Origin: a virus
IMG/VR virus record: IMGVR_UViG_3300037246_001058
Location: 1-64,000 of that record
Length of the DNA: 64,000 bases
Strand: one strand, 5' to 3'
This document shows positions 30,383 through 37,582 of the stretch, piece by piece; the first letter of the stretch is position 1; each line of letters begins with the position of its first letter. The notes beneath the pieces are model-generated. The model made no database searches. It was not told the DNA's origin and was given only the letters and a program-made list of their open reading frames with translations. The position numbers were made by a program, and so were the translations under genes.

Positions 30383-30551
30383 CATAGTGAGTAAGCTTGT
30401 GTACGAAGCACAGAACGAATGGATGGTTGATCAACACTACCTCTCAACTGGCAAGCTGATGATGGATGCCAGCGTGGAGATCGAGCGACTGCGAGAGCAG
30501 GTGTTCCAACTCAGGCTAGAGAGGGGGAGAATATGCAAGACAGATGCGTGA
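30375..30551 (+). CDS. small helical protein, GTG start
   Basis: 58 aa, GGAG before GTG overlapping the upstream stop. Helical, ends EIERLREQVFQLRLERGRIC, coiled-coil-like. Overlaps the next gene by 19 nt. Confidence 0.5.
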   Translation: MTDIVSKLVYEAQNEWMVDQHYLSTGKLMMDASVEIERLREQVFQLRLERGRICKTDA

Positions 30552-30964
30552 TGGCGATGCCGTACGAGCTGTCGTCAGTGGAGATAGGTTACTTCCACGA
30601 TGCCGTAGAGACAGACAAGCACTCGGGTGGGGTGGGCATAGTGTCCGACCTCATCATGCAGGGTGCGATGGAGCTATGGATCTTTAACGAAGACGAGACG
30701 ATCCTGTGTACCATCACTCGGGTGGTGACGTACCCGGATGGGTATAGAGAACTGCTTGTTCAGATGATGGCGGGGAGCAACGTGACCAGCACCGAGGCAC
30801 ACACTGAGTGCTCGCGGGTCATGATGCGGTACGCCTTGAAGCAGGGATGTCATCGGATGTCTGCCTACATGGAGCCCCACATCTGGGAGGCGATGCAACC
30901 ACACCTGCCGGGATACGTGGCTGAGTATGTGGTGCTGACACTGGAACCGGAGACTATACTATGA
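30533..30964 (+). CDS. hypothetical protein
   Basis: 143 aa, GAGGGGGAG site. Alternating strands and helices (GAMELWIFNEDETILCTITRV, ... ALKQGCHRMSAYMEPHIWEAM), loosely GNAT-like in order but without a clear acetyl-CoA motif. Unknown. Confidence 0.6.
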   Translation: MQDRCVMAMPYELSSVEIGYFHDAVETDKHSGGVGIVSDLIMQGAMELWIFNEDETILCTITRVVTYPDGYRELLVQMMAGSNVTSTEAHTECSRVMMRYALKQGCHRMSAYMEPHIWEAMQPHLPGYVAEYVVLTLEPETIL

Positions 30965-31197
30965 TGAGTCCCCTGAAGTACGCTCGCATGAAGTTTGCTC
31001 TCGAAGAATGTCGTCACCACCTTGACGCAGAGGTCGTGCTGATGGAGGTGGGGATATGCCAATCACTGGTCGGACTCATCGACAGGGCACTCGGCCCTAA
31101 CCAAGACGAACCTGACGACGCAGTACAGCACGAGGATCTAGCTGGCCTCCTCGATCGAATCCATAGTGTGACGAAAGGCAATCAAGATTATGAGTGA
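30961..31197 (+). CDS. hypothetical helical protein
   Basis: 78 aa, ATGATGA overlap with the upstream stop. Helical, acidic C-terminus (HEDLAGLLDRIHSV). Its last 100 nt overlap the end of a minus-strand gene. Confidence 0.55.
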   Translation: MMSPLKYARMKFALEECRHHLDAEVVLMEVGICQSLVGLIDRALGPNQDEPDDAVQHEDLAGLLDRIHSVTKGNQDYE

Positions 31198-31525
31198 CGA
31201 TCTTACCAAACTGTTCGAGCGTTACATGCGACGGAAGGCTCGCGAGCGTGCCAGTGATGGCGTTGATAAAGCACGCGGTGTCGTCGGTGTCACACCCGGA
31301 CATACTGGCAAGCGTATCCCTCAGACCAGCGTGATACTCGGCTGTTTCCATAGAGGGTACGCCAGTGCCGGGATCAACGAGTGCCCGGCCTGCGGCCAAG
31401 TCCTCAGCTAGTCGGTTGGCTGCCTGCAGCTGCGGCGGAGTGATCAGTTCGTGGAGCATCAGCTCATCGAACAGGTTGGTTGTCTCTACCCTGCTGCGGG
31501 TGGCCATCAGTTTTTCAGTCAGCAT
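31097..31525 (-). CDS. hypothetical protein, end of the leftward replication operon
   Basis: 142 aa, strong AAAGGAG site and TGATG coupling to the upstream gene. Helical first half (LQAANRLAEDLAAGRALVD); acidic middle. It converges with rightward genes and overlaps one by 100 nt. No family recognised. Confidence 0.6.
   Translation of the reverse strand: MLTEKLMATRSRVETTNLFDELMLHELITPPQLQAANRLAEDLAAGRALVDPGTGVPSMETAEYHAGLRDTLASMSGCDTDDTACFINAITGTLASLPSHVTLEQFGKIVTHNLDCLSSHYGFDRGGQLDPRAVLRRQVRLG
31190..31411 (+). CDS. possible last gene of the rightward early block
   Basis: 73 aa, ATGAGTGA overlap with the previous stop. Basic N-terminus (DLTKLFERYMRRKARER) and a final CPAC. It lies entirely antisense to the 142-aa minus gene; only one may be translated. 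Confidence 0.35.
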   Translation: MSDDLTKLFERYMRRKARERASDGVDKARGVVGVTPGHTGKRIPQTSVILGCFHRGYASAGINECPACGQVLS

Positions 31526-31815
31526 CAGCTCCGTCTCTCCTTTGTGTTGCCTTCATGTACTTCATTAAACGCCGGGGACTCACCATTGAATGGCGTCACA
31601 TGCCGTGAGAAGTTAGTCACATGCCGTGAGAAGTTAGTCCACCCCCCACTCGTCTCGTTATGCATGGTCCACATGCCGGTGTGACCATCATTGAACTCAT
31701 GATACTCGTAAGGATCCCAGCCTATGATTAGCCAAGTGCTGTACACATCTACCTCAACCCAATCGACTTCCTCAATCCAGCGACTGACGGAGCTGCTGGG
31801 GCTTTTCTTGCTCAT
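31525..31815 (-). CDS. WLxxGW-family small protein 1
   Basis: 96 aa. Contains VYSTWLIIGWDPYEYHEF, the motif shared with the next four genes. A 7-residue duplication (NFSRHVT twice) comes from a 21-bp tandem repeat. Start overlaps the next stop by ATGA. Unknown function. Confidence 0.6.
   Translation of the reverse strand: MSKKSPSSSVSRWIEEVDWVEVDVYSTWLIIGWDPYEYHEFNDGHTGMWTMHNETSGGWTNFSRHVTNFSRHVTPFNGESPAFNEVHEGNTKERRS
31596..31637 (-). repeat. 21-bp exact tandem duplication
   Basis: TCACATGCCGTGAGAAGTTAG (21 bp, plus strand) occurs twice head to tail at 31596-31616 and 31617-31637, keeping the frame of WLxxGW protein 1. Confidence 0.95.
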
Positions 31816-32072
31816 CGTCGCCACCCTCCGCCAGACCCGCACTCGATGCGGCACATCTCCTCGATGTAGATCTCGCAGGAAATGCCAAGCTTACTGGCTA
31901 TCGCCATCTGTGTCGATGTCAGGCGGTGTGAATGTTCGTGCGGCCATGCGTTGTCGAGCCAGCCGTTGTATAGGTCATCTGCATACCACCCTCCCTCTGC
32001 CCTTATGCTCTCAACCTCTAGTCTCAAGTTTATACACGCACGGCGCGCGTACTCTATATCCGTGGCGCTCAT
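31812..32072 (-). CDS. WLxxGW-family small protein 2
   Basis: 86 aa. GGWYADDLYNGWLDNAWPHE carries the motif with Ala for Gly; followed by a helix with LGISCEIYIEEM, matching the end of protein 4. Coupled by ATGA/TGATG on both sides. Confidence 0.6.
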   Translation of the reverse strand: MSATDIEYARRACINLRLEVESIRAEGGWYADDLYNGWLDNAWPHEHSHRLTSTQMAIASKLGISCEIYIEEMCRIECGSGGGWRR

Positions 32073-32320
32073 CAGGACCTGTCCCAGGCTATGACTCCAA
32101 GTTCCATCTTGAGCGGGGCGAGGCCGAAGCCAACGTAGTCCGGCTCCCATCCTGCAGTGAGCCATTCATTGTACTGGATATCTTCCTTCCAGCTGCGGGC
32201 CTCCAACACGCGGGCCCACTCCGCAGCGAACGTGATGGCCTTGCTCTGATTGCGGCGGCGAGCGGCGAAGTTGGCAAGCTCTCGCTGGTACCGATTGTAC
32301 GTTTCCGTGCCGCCACTCAC
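32072..32320 (-). CDS. WLxxGW-family small protein 3
   Basis: 82 aa. IQYNEWLTAGWEPDYVGFGL contains the motif; a basic helix precedes it (ELANFAARRRNQSKAITFAA). Unknown function. Confidence 0.6.
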   Translation of the reverse strand: MSGGTETYNRYQRELANFAARRRNQSKAITFAAEWARVLEARSWKEDIQYNEWLTAGWEPDYVGFGLAPLKMELGVIAWDRS

Positions 32321-32326
32321 GGCAGA

Positions 32327-32620
32327 CTACCAAACAACATTCTGGACCTCTTCCATGTATTGCTTCATGACCCTAGCATACTCCCCTATGTCCATACCTA
32401 TGGCATCGGCGGCAACCAGATCGGCATGCGTGATGGGGCCGTCAAGGTACAGGCCCCAACCATCATTGAGCCACGAGGCGAGCATCTCGTCATCGTCCCA
32501 GCCATGATGCATGTCGATGATATCTTTGTACCAGACGTCAACGCCAAGACGAAGACGTGCATCTCGTGCGATGTCTTCGTCGTACTCGAAGCGTCTAACC
32601 TTCACGTGCGTGTATGCCAT
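32327..32620 (-). CDS. WLxxGW-family small protein 4
   Basis: 97 aa from ATG overlapping the previous stop (GCTGATG). DDDEMLASWLNDGWGLYLDG holds the motif; the C-terminal helix (AIGMDIGEYARVMKQYMEE) parallels that of protein 2, so these look like full homologues. Confidence 0.6.
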   Translation of the reverse strand: MAYTHVKVRRFEYDEDIARDARLRLGVDVWYKDIIDMHHGWDDDEMLASWLNDGWGLYLDGPITHADLVAADAIGMDIGEYARVMKQYMEEVQNVVW

Positions 32621-32634
32621 CAGCCTATGTCCCA
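32618..32634 (-). repeat. 17-bp junction repeat, copy A
   Basis: TGGGACATAGGCTGATG (minus strand) encoding WDIG, stop and the next ATG; identical to copy B at 32773-32789. Confidence 0.85.
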
Positions 32635-32775
32635 ATGGTAGCTCTTCACATACTCTACACACCGAGGACATTCGCAACCCTCTACCCACTCGTCCGGCGC
32701 CCACCCTTCGCGGAGCCAGCTGGCGAGTATTTCGTTGTCACCCCACATGGCAATGAACTTCGCTTCGTACCACAT
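32620..32775 (-). CDS. WLxxGW-family small protein 5 with CxC-x2-C
   Basis: 51 aa. NEILASWLREGWAPDEWVEG is followed by CECPRC, a possible half zinc site. Its last codons and stop (WDIG, TGGGACATAGGCTGATG) duplicate the end of the primase-helicase gene just upstream. Confidence 0.55.
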   Translation of the reverse strand: MWYEAKFIAMWGDNEILASWLREGWAPDEWVEGCECPRCVEYVKSYHWDIG

Positions 32776-32789
32776 CAGCCTATGTCCCA
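32773..32789 (-). repeat. 17-bp junction repeat, copy B
   Basis: Same 17 bases at the end of the primase-helicase gene and start of the 51-aa gene. Confidence 0.85.
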
Positions 32790-34520
32790 GTCGTCATCGT
32801 TCGTGCCCCACTCACGGATGGTATCGAAGCTACCGTCCACCGGATTGAATGCAATGTCACAGTTACCTACCTGTCCGAGCCAGGAAAAACGCGCCTTCCA
32901 CGAGGTGAGCTTACTGATGCCGGGCTTGTCCCTGTCTCTGCTGAGGGTGATGCCGGAGTCACAGATGTTGAAGAAGGCTGCGGATCCACTGACGTCGTAC
33001 CCGGTGGGGATGGGAGTCTTCCCGTCCTGTCCTCGGTACATCTTGGTTGGATGCGCGACCAACCATACAGCAACATCATGTGCCACCGCAAACCCCTTGA
33101 GCTTGACCAGAAGCTGGTTGATTCCGTGCTGTTGGTTGTCTCCGTCAATCATTTTCTCCATCGTGAGGAAGTTGAAAGGATCCACCATGAGTATACGAAC
33201 ACCCTTGCGGAGCACTGCTGCCTCGGCCCGCTCAATCACGGACTCGATGGTCGTCTGTCCCTCATCCAAGAAGACATACTTGTCATTCACCCAGTCGATG
33301 GCCTCTTCCAGCTCACCCTGGGACATCTTGTTCTTGCCATGGAATGACTTGCCTGCGCGGAGGGCGGCGAGTTGCAACAGATGAACCTGCGAACTCGTCT
33401 CGGCAGCGAAGACGGCGGTCGCCCAGTCTTCTTGCTGCGCAAGGTAGAAGGACAACCACGTGAGGAACGTGGACTTACCGCTGCCAGGCACCCCTGTACA
33501 CAACGTCAGCGTACCTGGGCTGGGCCGGTAGATGCTGGAGATATACCCGACCTTGATATCTATGCCACGGGTCATGCCACTGTGGTAGATGGCGAGGGCC
33601 TCCTCCTTGTACTCGCTGGCATCACGAAGGCCACCGATGGGCCAGGGTGTGGCCTCGGCGAGCAGCTGCTTCAATGCATCCTCACCATACTTCATGAGGA
33701 CATCATTGGCATCCTTACAATCACTCGGATAGGACATGCGCCAGCACTTGGCTCTGCCGATACGGCGTGCGATCTCCTCGGTGAGGATCTCACCAGGCCC
33801 ATCGTCCTGATCACCAGCGATGATGACACGTGTAGCCTTCTCTATCTTATCCTTGGCATCCCAGAGGTAGGCGTACTTCTTACTGCTGCTGTCATCATCC
33901 TTACTCTTGGTGCTGGGCGCCCCATTGGGCACAGACGTAGCGAACACACCAACTTGAGCGAAGGACAGGGCATCCATCTCACCCTCTGTAATGATGAGGT
34001 CACCACCGTCGAAGTCATTGATGCGCCACAGGCTGCGGGCTGCCCCGGTCTGCGTGAAATTCTTCTTGCCGTCTCTCCACTTCACGGCGGTAGATCCGTC
34101 GAGGTTGTGGTACGGGAACCCGATGCACGGCACCTTGGCGTCACGCGCGCGGACCCAGATCGTTGCATTGATCAACCCGCACTCAACAGTAGTGGACATG
34201 CTGATGCCACGACCTGCCAGGTAGGCAAGCTGCGGCTCACTCAGCTTATCGAACTGTTCTATAGAAATGACCACCGGTTTCGAAACGATGGGGGATACCT
34301 TGGTCTTGGGTTGGGCTGCTGTCTCGGTCAACTTCACGCTTCCTTTGGCCTCGCAGTGATGACAGATGTAGACGGCGTAGTCACCGTCGATCTTCACGGA
34401 AAGGGTTCGTTCGTTAGATTTCTTTCGGTCTGGCCCACAGATGGGGCACGTTGTCCTGCTCTCGTGACGGTCGGCGGCACCGGACTCAATGAGGTGGTCA
34501 ACCATATCACTAGCCGTCAT
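32775..34520 (-). CDS. primase-helicase (T7 gp4/Twinkle type)
   Basis: 581 aa from ATG at 34520. N-terminal zinc site CPICG ... CHHC (about residues 25-55), TOPRIM primase with IITEGEMDALSF and IIAGDQDDGPG, then a RecA-like helicase with Walker A GVPGSGKST, Walker B ILMVDPFNF and VWLVAHPTK. The acidic tail NDDDWDIG resembles the T7 gp4 tail that recruits polymerase. It unwinds the fork and primes lagging-strand synthesis. No polymerase gene lies in the window, so its partner must be host or elsewhere. Confidence 0.93.
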   Translation of the reverse strand: MTASDMVDHLIESGAADRHESRTTCPICGPDRKKSNERTLSVKIDGDYAVYICHHCEAKGSVKLTETAAQPKTKVSPIVSKPVVISIEQFDKLSEPQLAYLAGRGISMSTTVECGLINATIWVRARDAKVPCIGFPYHNLDGSTAVKWRDGKKNFTQTGAARSLWRINDFDGGDLIITEGEMDALSFAQVGVFATSVPNGAPSTKSKDDDSSSKKYAYLWDAKDKIEKATRVIIAGDQDDGPGEILTEEIARRIGRAKCWRMSYPSDCKDANDVLMKYGEDALKQLLAEATPWPIGGLRDASEYKEEALAIYHSGMTRGIDIKVGYISSIYRPSPGTLTLCTGVPGSGKSTFLTWLSFYLAQQEDWATAVFAAETSSQVHLLQLAALRAGKSFHGKNKMSQGELEEAIDWVNDKYVFLDEGQTTIESVIERAEAAVLRKGVRILMVDPFNFLTMEKMIDGDNQQHGINQLLVKLKGFAVAHDVAVWLVAHPTKMYRGQDGKTPIPTGYDVSGSAAFFNICDSGITLSRDRDKPGISKLTSWKARFSWLGQVGNCDIAFNPVDGSFDTIREWGTNDDDWDIG

Positions 34521-34956
34521 TGGCAGCACGCCTCCGGCTGTGAAGGTCACGGGATGCCTTCGAAAGCTTCCCGATTGGAGCACCAGAGTAACTCATACGC
34601 CCCTCGTCAGCAACGCTGGGGCGTGCGTCCCTGCCTACCAGCACCGGGCCATGGCCATCGTCATGCTTATCACGGGCAGTCACACGGACAATACCTCTCA
34701 TGATCTCTAGACACTCAAGGGTCACTGGCTTGCGGACGTCGCTGTCGATGCGGATCAATCCGTGCAACAGCTCCTTCACCCAGGCCTCGTCCCAATTCGC
34801 CAGCTGGCACACCGTGGTGAAGCGTACGCCACTGTTCATCCACTTGCGGACATCCCAGGCAGCACGGGCCGTGCCGAATCCAAGGTCCCTAACTGCGTCG
34901 GACACAACACATCTGTACATAGTCTGTACTTCATCAAGCTCGATCTCAGCGCTCAT
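34510..34956 (-). CDS. hypothetical protein upstream of primase-helicase
   Basis: 148 aa from ATG at 34956; overlaps the primase start by 11 nt. Helical, with ARAAWDVRKWMNSGVRFTT and WDEAWVKELLHGLIRI in the middle and a basic C-terminus (ASRDLHSRRRAANDG), a pattern that could be a helix-turn-helix. Overlaps the resolvase end too. No family recognised. Confidence 0.6.
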   Translation of the reverse strand: MSAEIELDEVQTMYRCVVSDAVRDLGFGTARAAWDVRKWMNSGVRFTTVCQLANWDEAWVKELLHGLIRIDSDVRKPVTLECLEIMRGIVRVTARDKHDDGHGPVLVGRDARPSVADEGRMSYSGAPIGKLSKASRDLHSRRRAANDG

Positions 34957-35365
34957 CAAACAGGTCCTTGTTATAGTGTGTGGTGGAGATGTTCTCAAGA
35001 CCGCTGATTGGCAGGACCTTGACCCGTATCCTAGCACGGGGGTCCTTGCGCGCCAGGTTCCACACGCTCATGGATGCTTTCACTTGCCTGTCGTTGGCGT
35101 AAACTCTCTTCTGCAGGAGGTCTTGGATGAAGTCGATGCAGGCTAGGTCGGGTCGGCGGCTGCCGTACCACACGTCCACCCTGAGGGATAGGTCACCCTC
35201 CAATAGCTCATCGAGGATGGGGCACTGCTCATTGAATACTGTCTCGTATATGAGGGCCTTCTTGCTCTTGATCAATGCTGTTCTGTTGCCCATCTTGACG
35301 ATGCGCCGTCGGTTCTTTGCTGACTGGGGTTCACCGAACACCCAGATATCTACGTCTGATGCCAC
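34946..35365 (-). CDS. RusA-like Holliday junction resolvase, altered metal site
   Basis: 139 aa from GTG with AAGGAG 6 nt upstream. RusA features: VFGEPQSAKNRRR at the N-terminus, VDVWYGSRRPDLACIDF, LLQKRVYANDRQV. In RusA the site reads DxDN with later DD; here it reads DLAC then ND, so the second Asp and Asn are replaced. RusA dimers cut Holliday junctions; this version may be weakened or use the Asp two residues later. First gene of the leftward replication operon. Confidence 0.75.
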   Translation of the reverse strand: MASDVDIWVFGEPQSAKNRRRIVKMGNRTALIKSKKALIYETVFNEQCPILDELLEGDLSLRVDVWYGSRRPDLACIDFIQDLLQKRVYANDRQVKASMSVWNLARKDPRARIRVKVLPISGLENISTTHYNKDLFDER

Positions 35366-35388
35366 TGCTGCTCCTTCGATTGAACTAT

Positions 35389-35416
35389 AGGGTAGCACGA
35401 GTGACGATCCAGTCAA
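35389..35416 (-). promoter_or_regulatory. leftward promoter of the replication operon
   Basis: Minus-strand TTGACT, 16 bp, TACCCT with TGC just before the -10 (extended form), 24 nt upstream of the resolvase GTG. The same spacing and extended -10 as the opposing promoter at 35634. Confidence 0.6.
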
Positions 35417-35633
35417 TACCCTCGGGGCATCTTCTTCACAGGAGTTGCCGCCGTGAAAAGGGTCCAACAAAACCGCATGTATTTGCATGCTCTAAGCTGT
35501 CTCAGTTCGAGGAGGAAAGATTGTTGATTGACAGAATCCATATCGTGACGCACTCAGTAAGAAGTGAGCGAGCCCATACGGATATGTCCTGCGAGCGAAC
35601 GCCACCATGCAAGAGGAAAGATAGAGAGAATGG
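35417..35633. other. divergent control region
   Basis: About 220 bp between leftward and rightward promoters. Contains an inverted repeat GCATG-TATTTG-CATGC near 35475 and GAGGAGG at 35509-35515. No convincing gene except a possible 38-codon frame. Confidence 0.45.
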
Positions 35634-35637
35634 TTGA
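35521..35637 (+). CDS. possible 38-aa mini-protein
   Basis: TTG start 5 nt after GAGGAGGAAAGA, an unusually strong ribosome site. Basic sequence ending PPCKRKDRENG; the stop overlaps the -35 of the promoter at 35634. Needs its own upstream promoter, not seen. Confidence 0.3.
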   Translation: MLIDRIHIVTHSVRSERAHTDMSCERTPPCKRKDRENG

Positions 35638-35661
35638 CACCTTGCCCGTTCATGGTATCCT
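35634..35661 (+). promoter_or_regulatory. rightward promoter of the recombination operon
   Basis: TTGACA, 16 bp, TATCCT, with TGG before the -10 (extended -10). 35 nt upstream of the exonuclease ATG. Confidence 0.75.
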
Positions 35662-35695
35662 GCAAGGCGTAAGTTCGTATGACGAGGAGAGTTGC

Positions 35696-36589
35696 ATGCG
35701 TTTGACCAATCATCATGGGATACCGGACGTCTTCCTGAACTACGCTGAGCGTGAGAAGTACGATGCTGGTGTGTGTGACTTCACGCCCTCTAGCCTGTGT
35801 GAGCCAGCGATGATCACACATCTGAGCAAGGTGTACAAGGATAAGCTCACCGAAGATGCGGCCGATGGCATCATGGCCCTGCTTGGCACGGCAATGCACT
35901 CCATCCTAGAGAAGGGTGCCAATGAGACTGACATCATTGAGTACAGGATGTACGCTGAGTTTGAAGGACACACCATCTCCGGGTGCGTGGACCGCATGTT
36001 CATGCCAGTGGGGTTCGGGCCCTGGATGATTCAGGACTACAAGAGCACGAGTGCCAGCACCGTGATGCACAACCCCGAAGGCAAGCCCGAGTGGGTGGCC
36101 CAACAGTCTGTCTACGCATGGCTGGCAGACAAGAATGAGATGGAGGTCGAGGGTGCCGAGGTGGTACTCATGATACGAGACTGGAACAAGAGTCAGTCGA
36201 AGTATCAGAGGAGCAAGGGGTATCCACCGGCAGCCATTGCGGTCATCCCGCTTGAGCTGTGGAGTCATGAGGAAACCGAAGCTTACATGCGCTTGCGGAT
36301 CGCGGCGCTCACTGCTAAGGTACCGGAACCATGCACGCGGGAAGAGCGGTGGCAGGGCGATCCGAAGTACGCAGTGTTGAAGTACGTGAGGGGCGGGAGC
36401 CTCTCGAAGCGTGCATCAAGGGTGCTCGACTCCTCGTACGATGCTGAGGAGTACATGTTGGATAACGGCATACACGGAGAGGTCGAGGTTCGACCGGGCA
36501 AAGCCAATCGCTGCGGCGACTGGTGCCCAGTGTCCGGGTGGTGCGAGCAGTACCAAAGTGAAATTAAAGAGGAAGACGATATACTATGA
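35696..36589 (+). CDS. Cas4/RecB-type PD-(D/E)XK exonuclease
   Basis: 297 aa from ATG with GAGGAG 6 nt upstream. Nuclease core: LGTAMHSILEKGA (motif I His), GCVDRMFM (Asp), IQDYKST (D-x-K), QQSVYAWLAD (QxxxY). Cys residues at both ends (C20-type early Cys and CGDWCPVSGWC near the C-terminus) suggest a Cas4-like iron-sulfur cluster. It probably resects DNA ends for the annealing protein encoded next. Stop overlaps the next ATG. Confidence 0.8.
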   Translation: MRLTNHHGIPDVFLNYAEREKYDAGVCDFTPSSLCEPAMITHLSKVYKDKLTEDAADGIMALLGTAMHSILEKGANETDIIEYRMYAEFEGHTISGCVDRMFMPVGFGPWMIQDYKSTSASTVMHNPEGKPEWVAQQSVYAWLADKNEMEVEGAEVVLMIRDWNKSQSKYQRSKGYPPAAIAVIPLELWSHEETEAYMRLRIAALTAKVPEPCTREERWQGDPKYAVLKYVRGGSLSKRASRVLDSSYDAEEYMLDNGIHGEVEVRPGKANRCGDWCPVSGWCEQYQSEIKEEDDIL

Positions 36590-37263
36590 GTGTAGCAGAA
36601 GTGAAGCCTCCCGTGGGTCATCCAGTAATTCCTGGCAACGTAACGGCAAATGAGATCTGGTCCGTCCTGTCTCCGATCAACGTCAATGAGCACGTGAAGA
36701 AGAAGGGCAACCTGTCCTACCTCAGCTGGCCATTCGCATATCAGACCATGATGGAGAACTTCCCGGAGTTCAACTTCACATTCCTCGATGACCAACTGCA
36801 TCCCGATGACTGCGTCACTGTGCACGTGACCTGCTGGATCGGTAACGTCAAGCGAGAGATGTGGCTGCCATGTATGGACAACAAGAACAACGCCATCAAG
36901 GGACCGGACGCACGGGACATCAGCGACACGAAGATGCGCTGTCTAGTGAAGTGTATGGCCATGTTCGGTGTCGGGTTCTACATCTACGCCGGTGAGGACC
37001 TGCCCTCCCAGGCGGAAACAGCACCCGAGCCTCCGAAGGAACTGTCCAAGGAAGAGCAGGAGAAGCTGGCCGCTGTCGCCCTGACCATGACCACCCTCAT
37101 CGAGGGCGTGACTGATCGGGACGAGCTGAAGGCCTACTGGAAAGATAACAAGAAAGCCTTGCTTGAATTGCAAGCGGGCAACCAAGACCTGTACGATGCT
37201 GTCCTCAAGGACTTCAAAGCTCAGGGGAAGACGATCGCGAAGGCGACGGAAGGAAGCGAGTAA
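36586..37263 (+). CDS. Sak3-like single-strand annealing protein (DUF1071)
   Basis: 225 aa. NVNEHVKKKGNLSYLSWPFA near residue 32, then CMDNKNNAIKGPDARDISD and MRCLVKCMAMFGVGFYIYAG match the DUF1071/Sak3 recombinases. The C-terminal third is helical and charged. It anneals complementary strands after exonuclease resection; with the flanking exonuclease and SSB it forms a phage recombination cassette. Confidence 0.8.
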   Translation: MSVAEVKPPVGHPVIPGNVTANEIWSVLSPINVNEHVKKKGNLSYLSWPFAYQTMMENFPEFNFTFLDDQLHPDDCVTVHVTCWIGNVKREMWLPCMDNKNNAIKGPDARDISDTKMRCLVKCMAMFGVGFYIYAGEDLPSQAETAPEPPKELSKEEQEKLAAVALTMTTLIEGVTDRDELKAYWKDNKKALLELQAGNQDLYDAVLKDFKAQGKTIAKATEGSE

Positions 37264-37264
37264 G

Positions 37265-37582
37265 ATGGCAGACGTAAAGGGCAAGTGTTGGCTCTTCAAG
37301 AACGACAACAAGGTGGAAGGGGACAACCGTCCGATCTACACAGGCAACGGAGAGATCTCTCGCGAGTGTCTCGACATGCTCATCGCTCAGTTTGATGACG
37401 GGCGTGACGTGGAGAACGGTATCCTCAAGGTGGACACCACTGCTTGGAAGAATGTATCGAAGGCAGGCAAGCCCTATCTCTTCGTCACGTTCGACGAGAA
37501 GTTTCACAAGGAGCAGGGTGACGCCCCGTCGGGCGGTGGCTACAAAAAGCCCCCGGTTGACGACGACGACGTACCCTTCTAA
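37265..37582 (+). CDS. ssb: SSB-like single-stranded DNA-binding protein
   Basis: 105 aa, GAAGCGAG upstream. Beta-rich body (GILKVDTTAWKNVSKAGKP ... YLFVTFDEKF), Gly-rich linker and acidic tip PPVDDDDVPF, the hallmark of bacterial SSB tails that recruit partner proteins. Shorter than E. coli SSB (178 aa), and the OB fold is inferred. Confidence 0.7.
   Translation: MADVKGKCWLFKNDNKVEGDNRPIYTGNGEISRECLDMLIAQFDDGRDVENGILKVDTTAWKNVSKAGKPYLFVTFDEKFHKEQGDAPSGGGYKKPPVDDDDVPF

Noticed and set aside
33372-34703. 443-codon plus-strand frame antisense to the primase-helicase
   Set aside because: The minus-strand protein has complete primase and helicase motifs; the plus frame is Gly/His/Leu-rich with no ribosome site, a codon-bias shadow.
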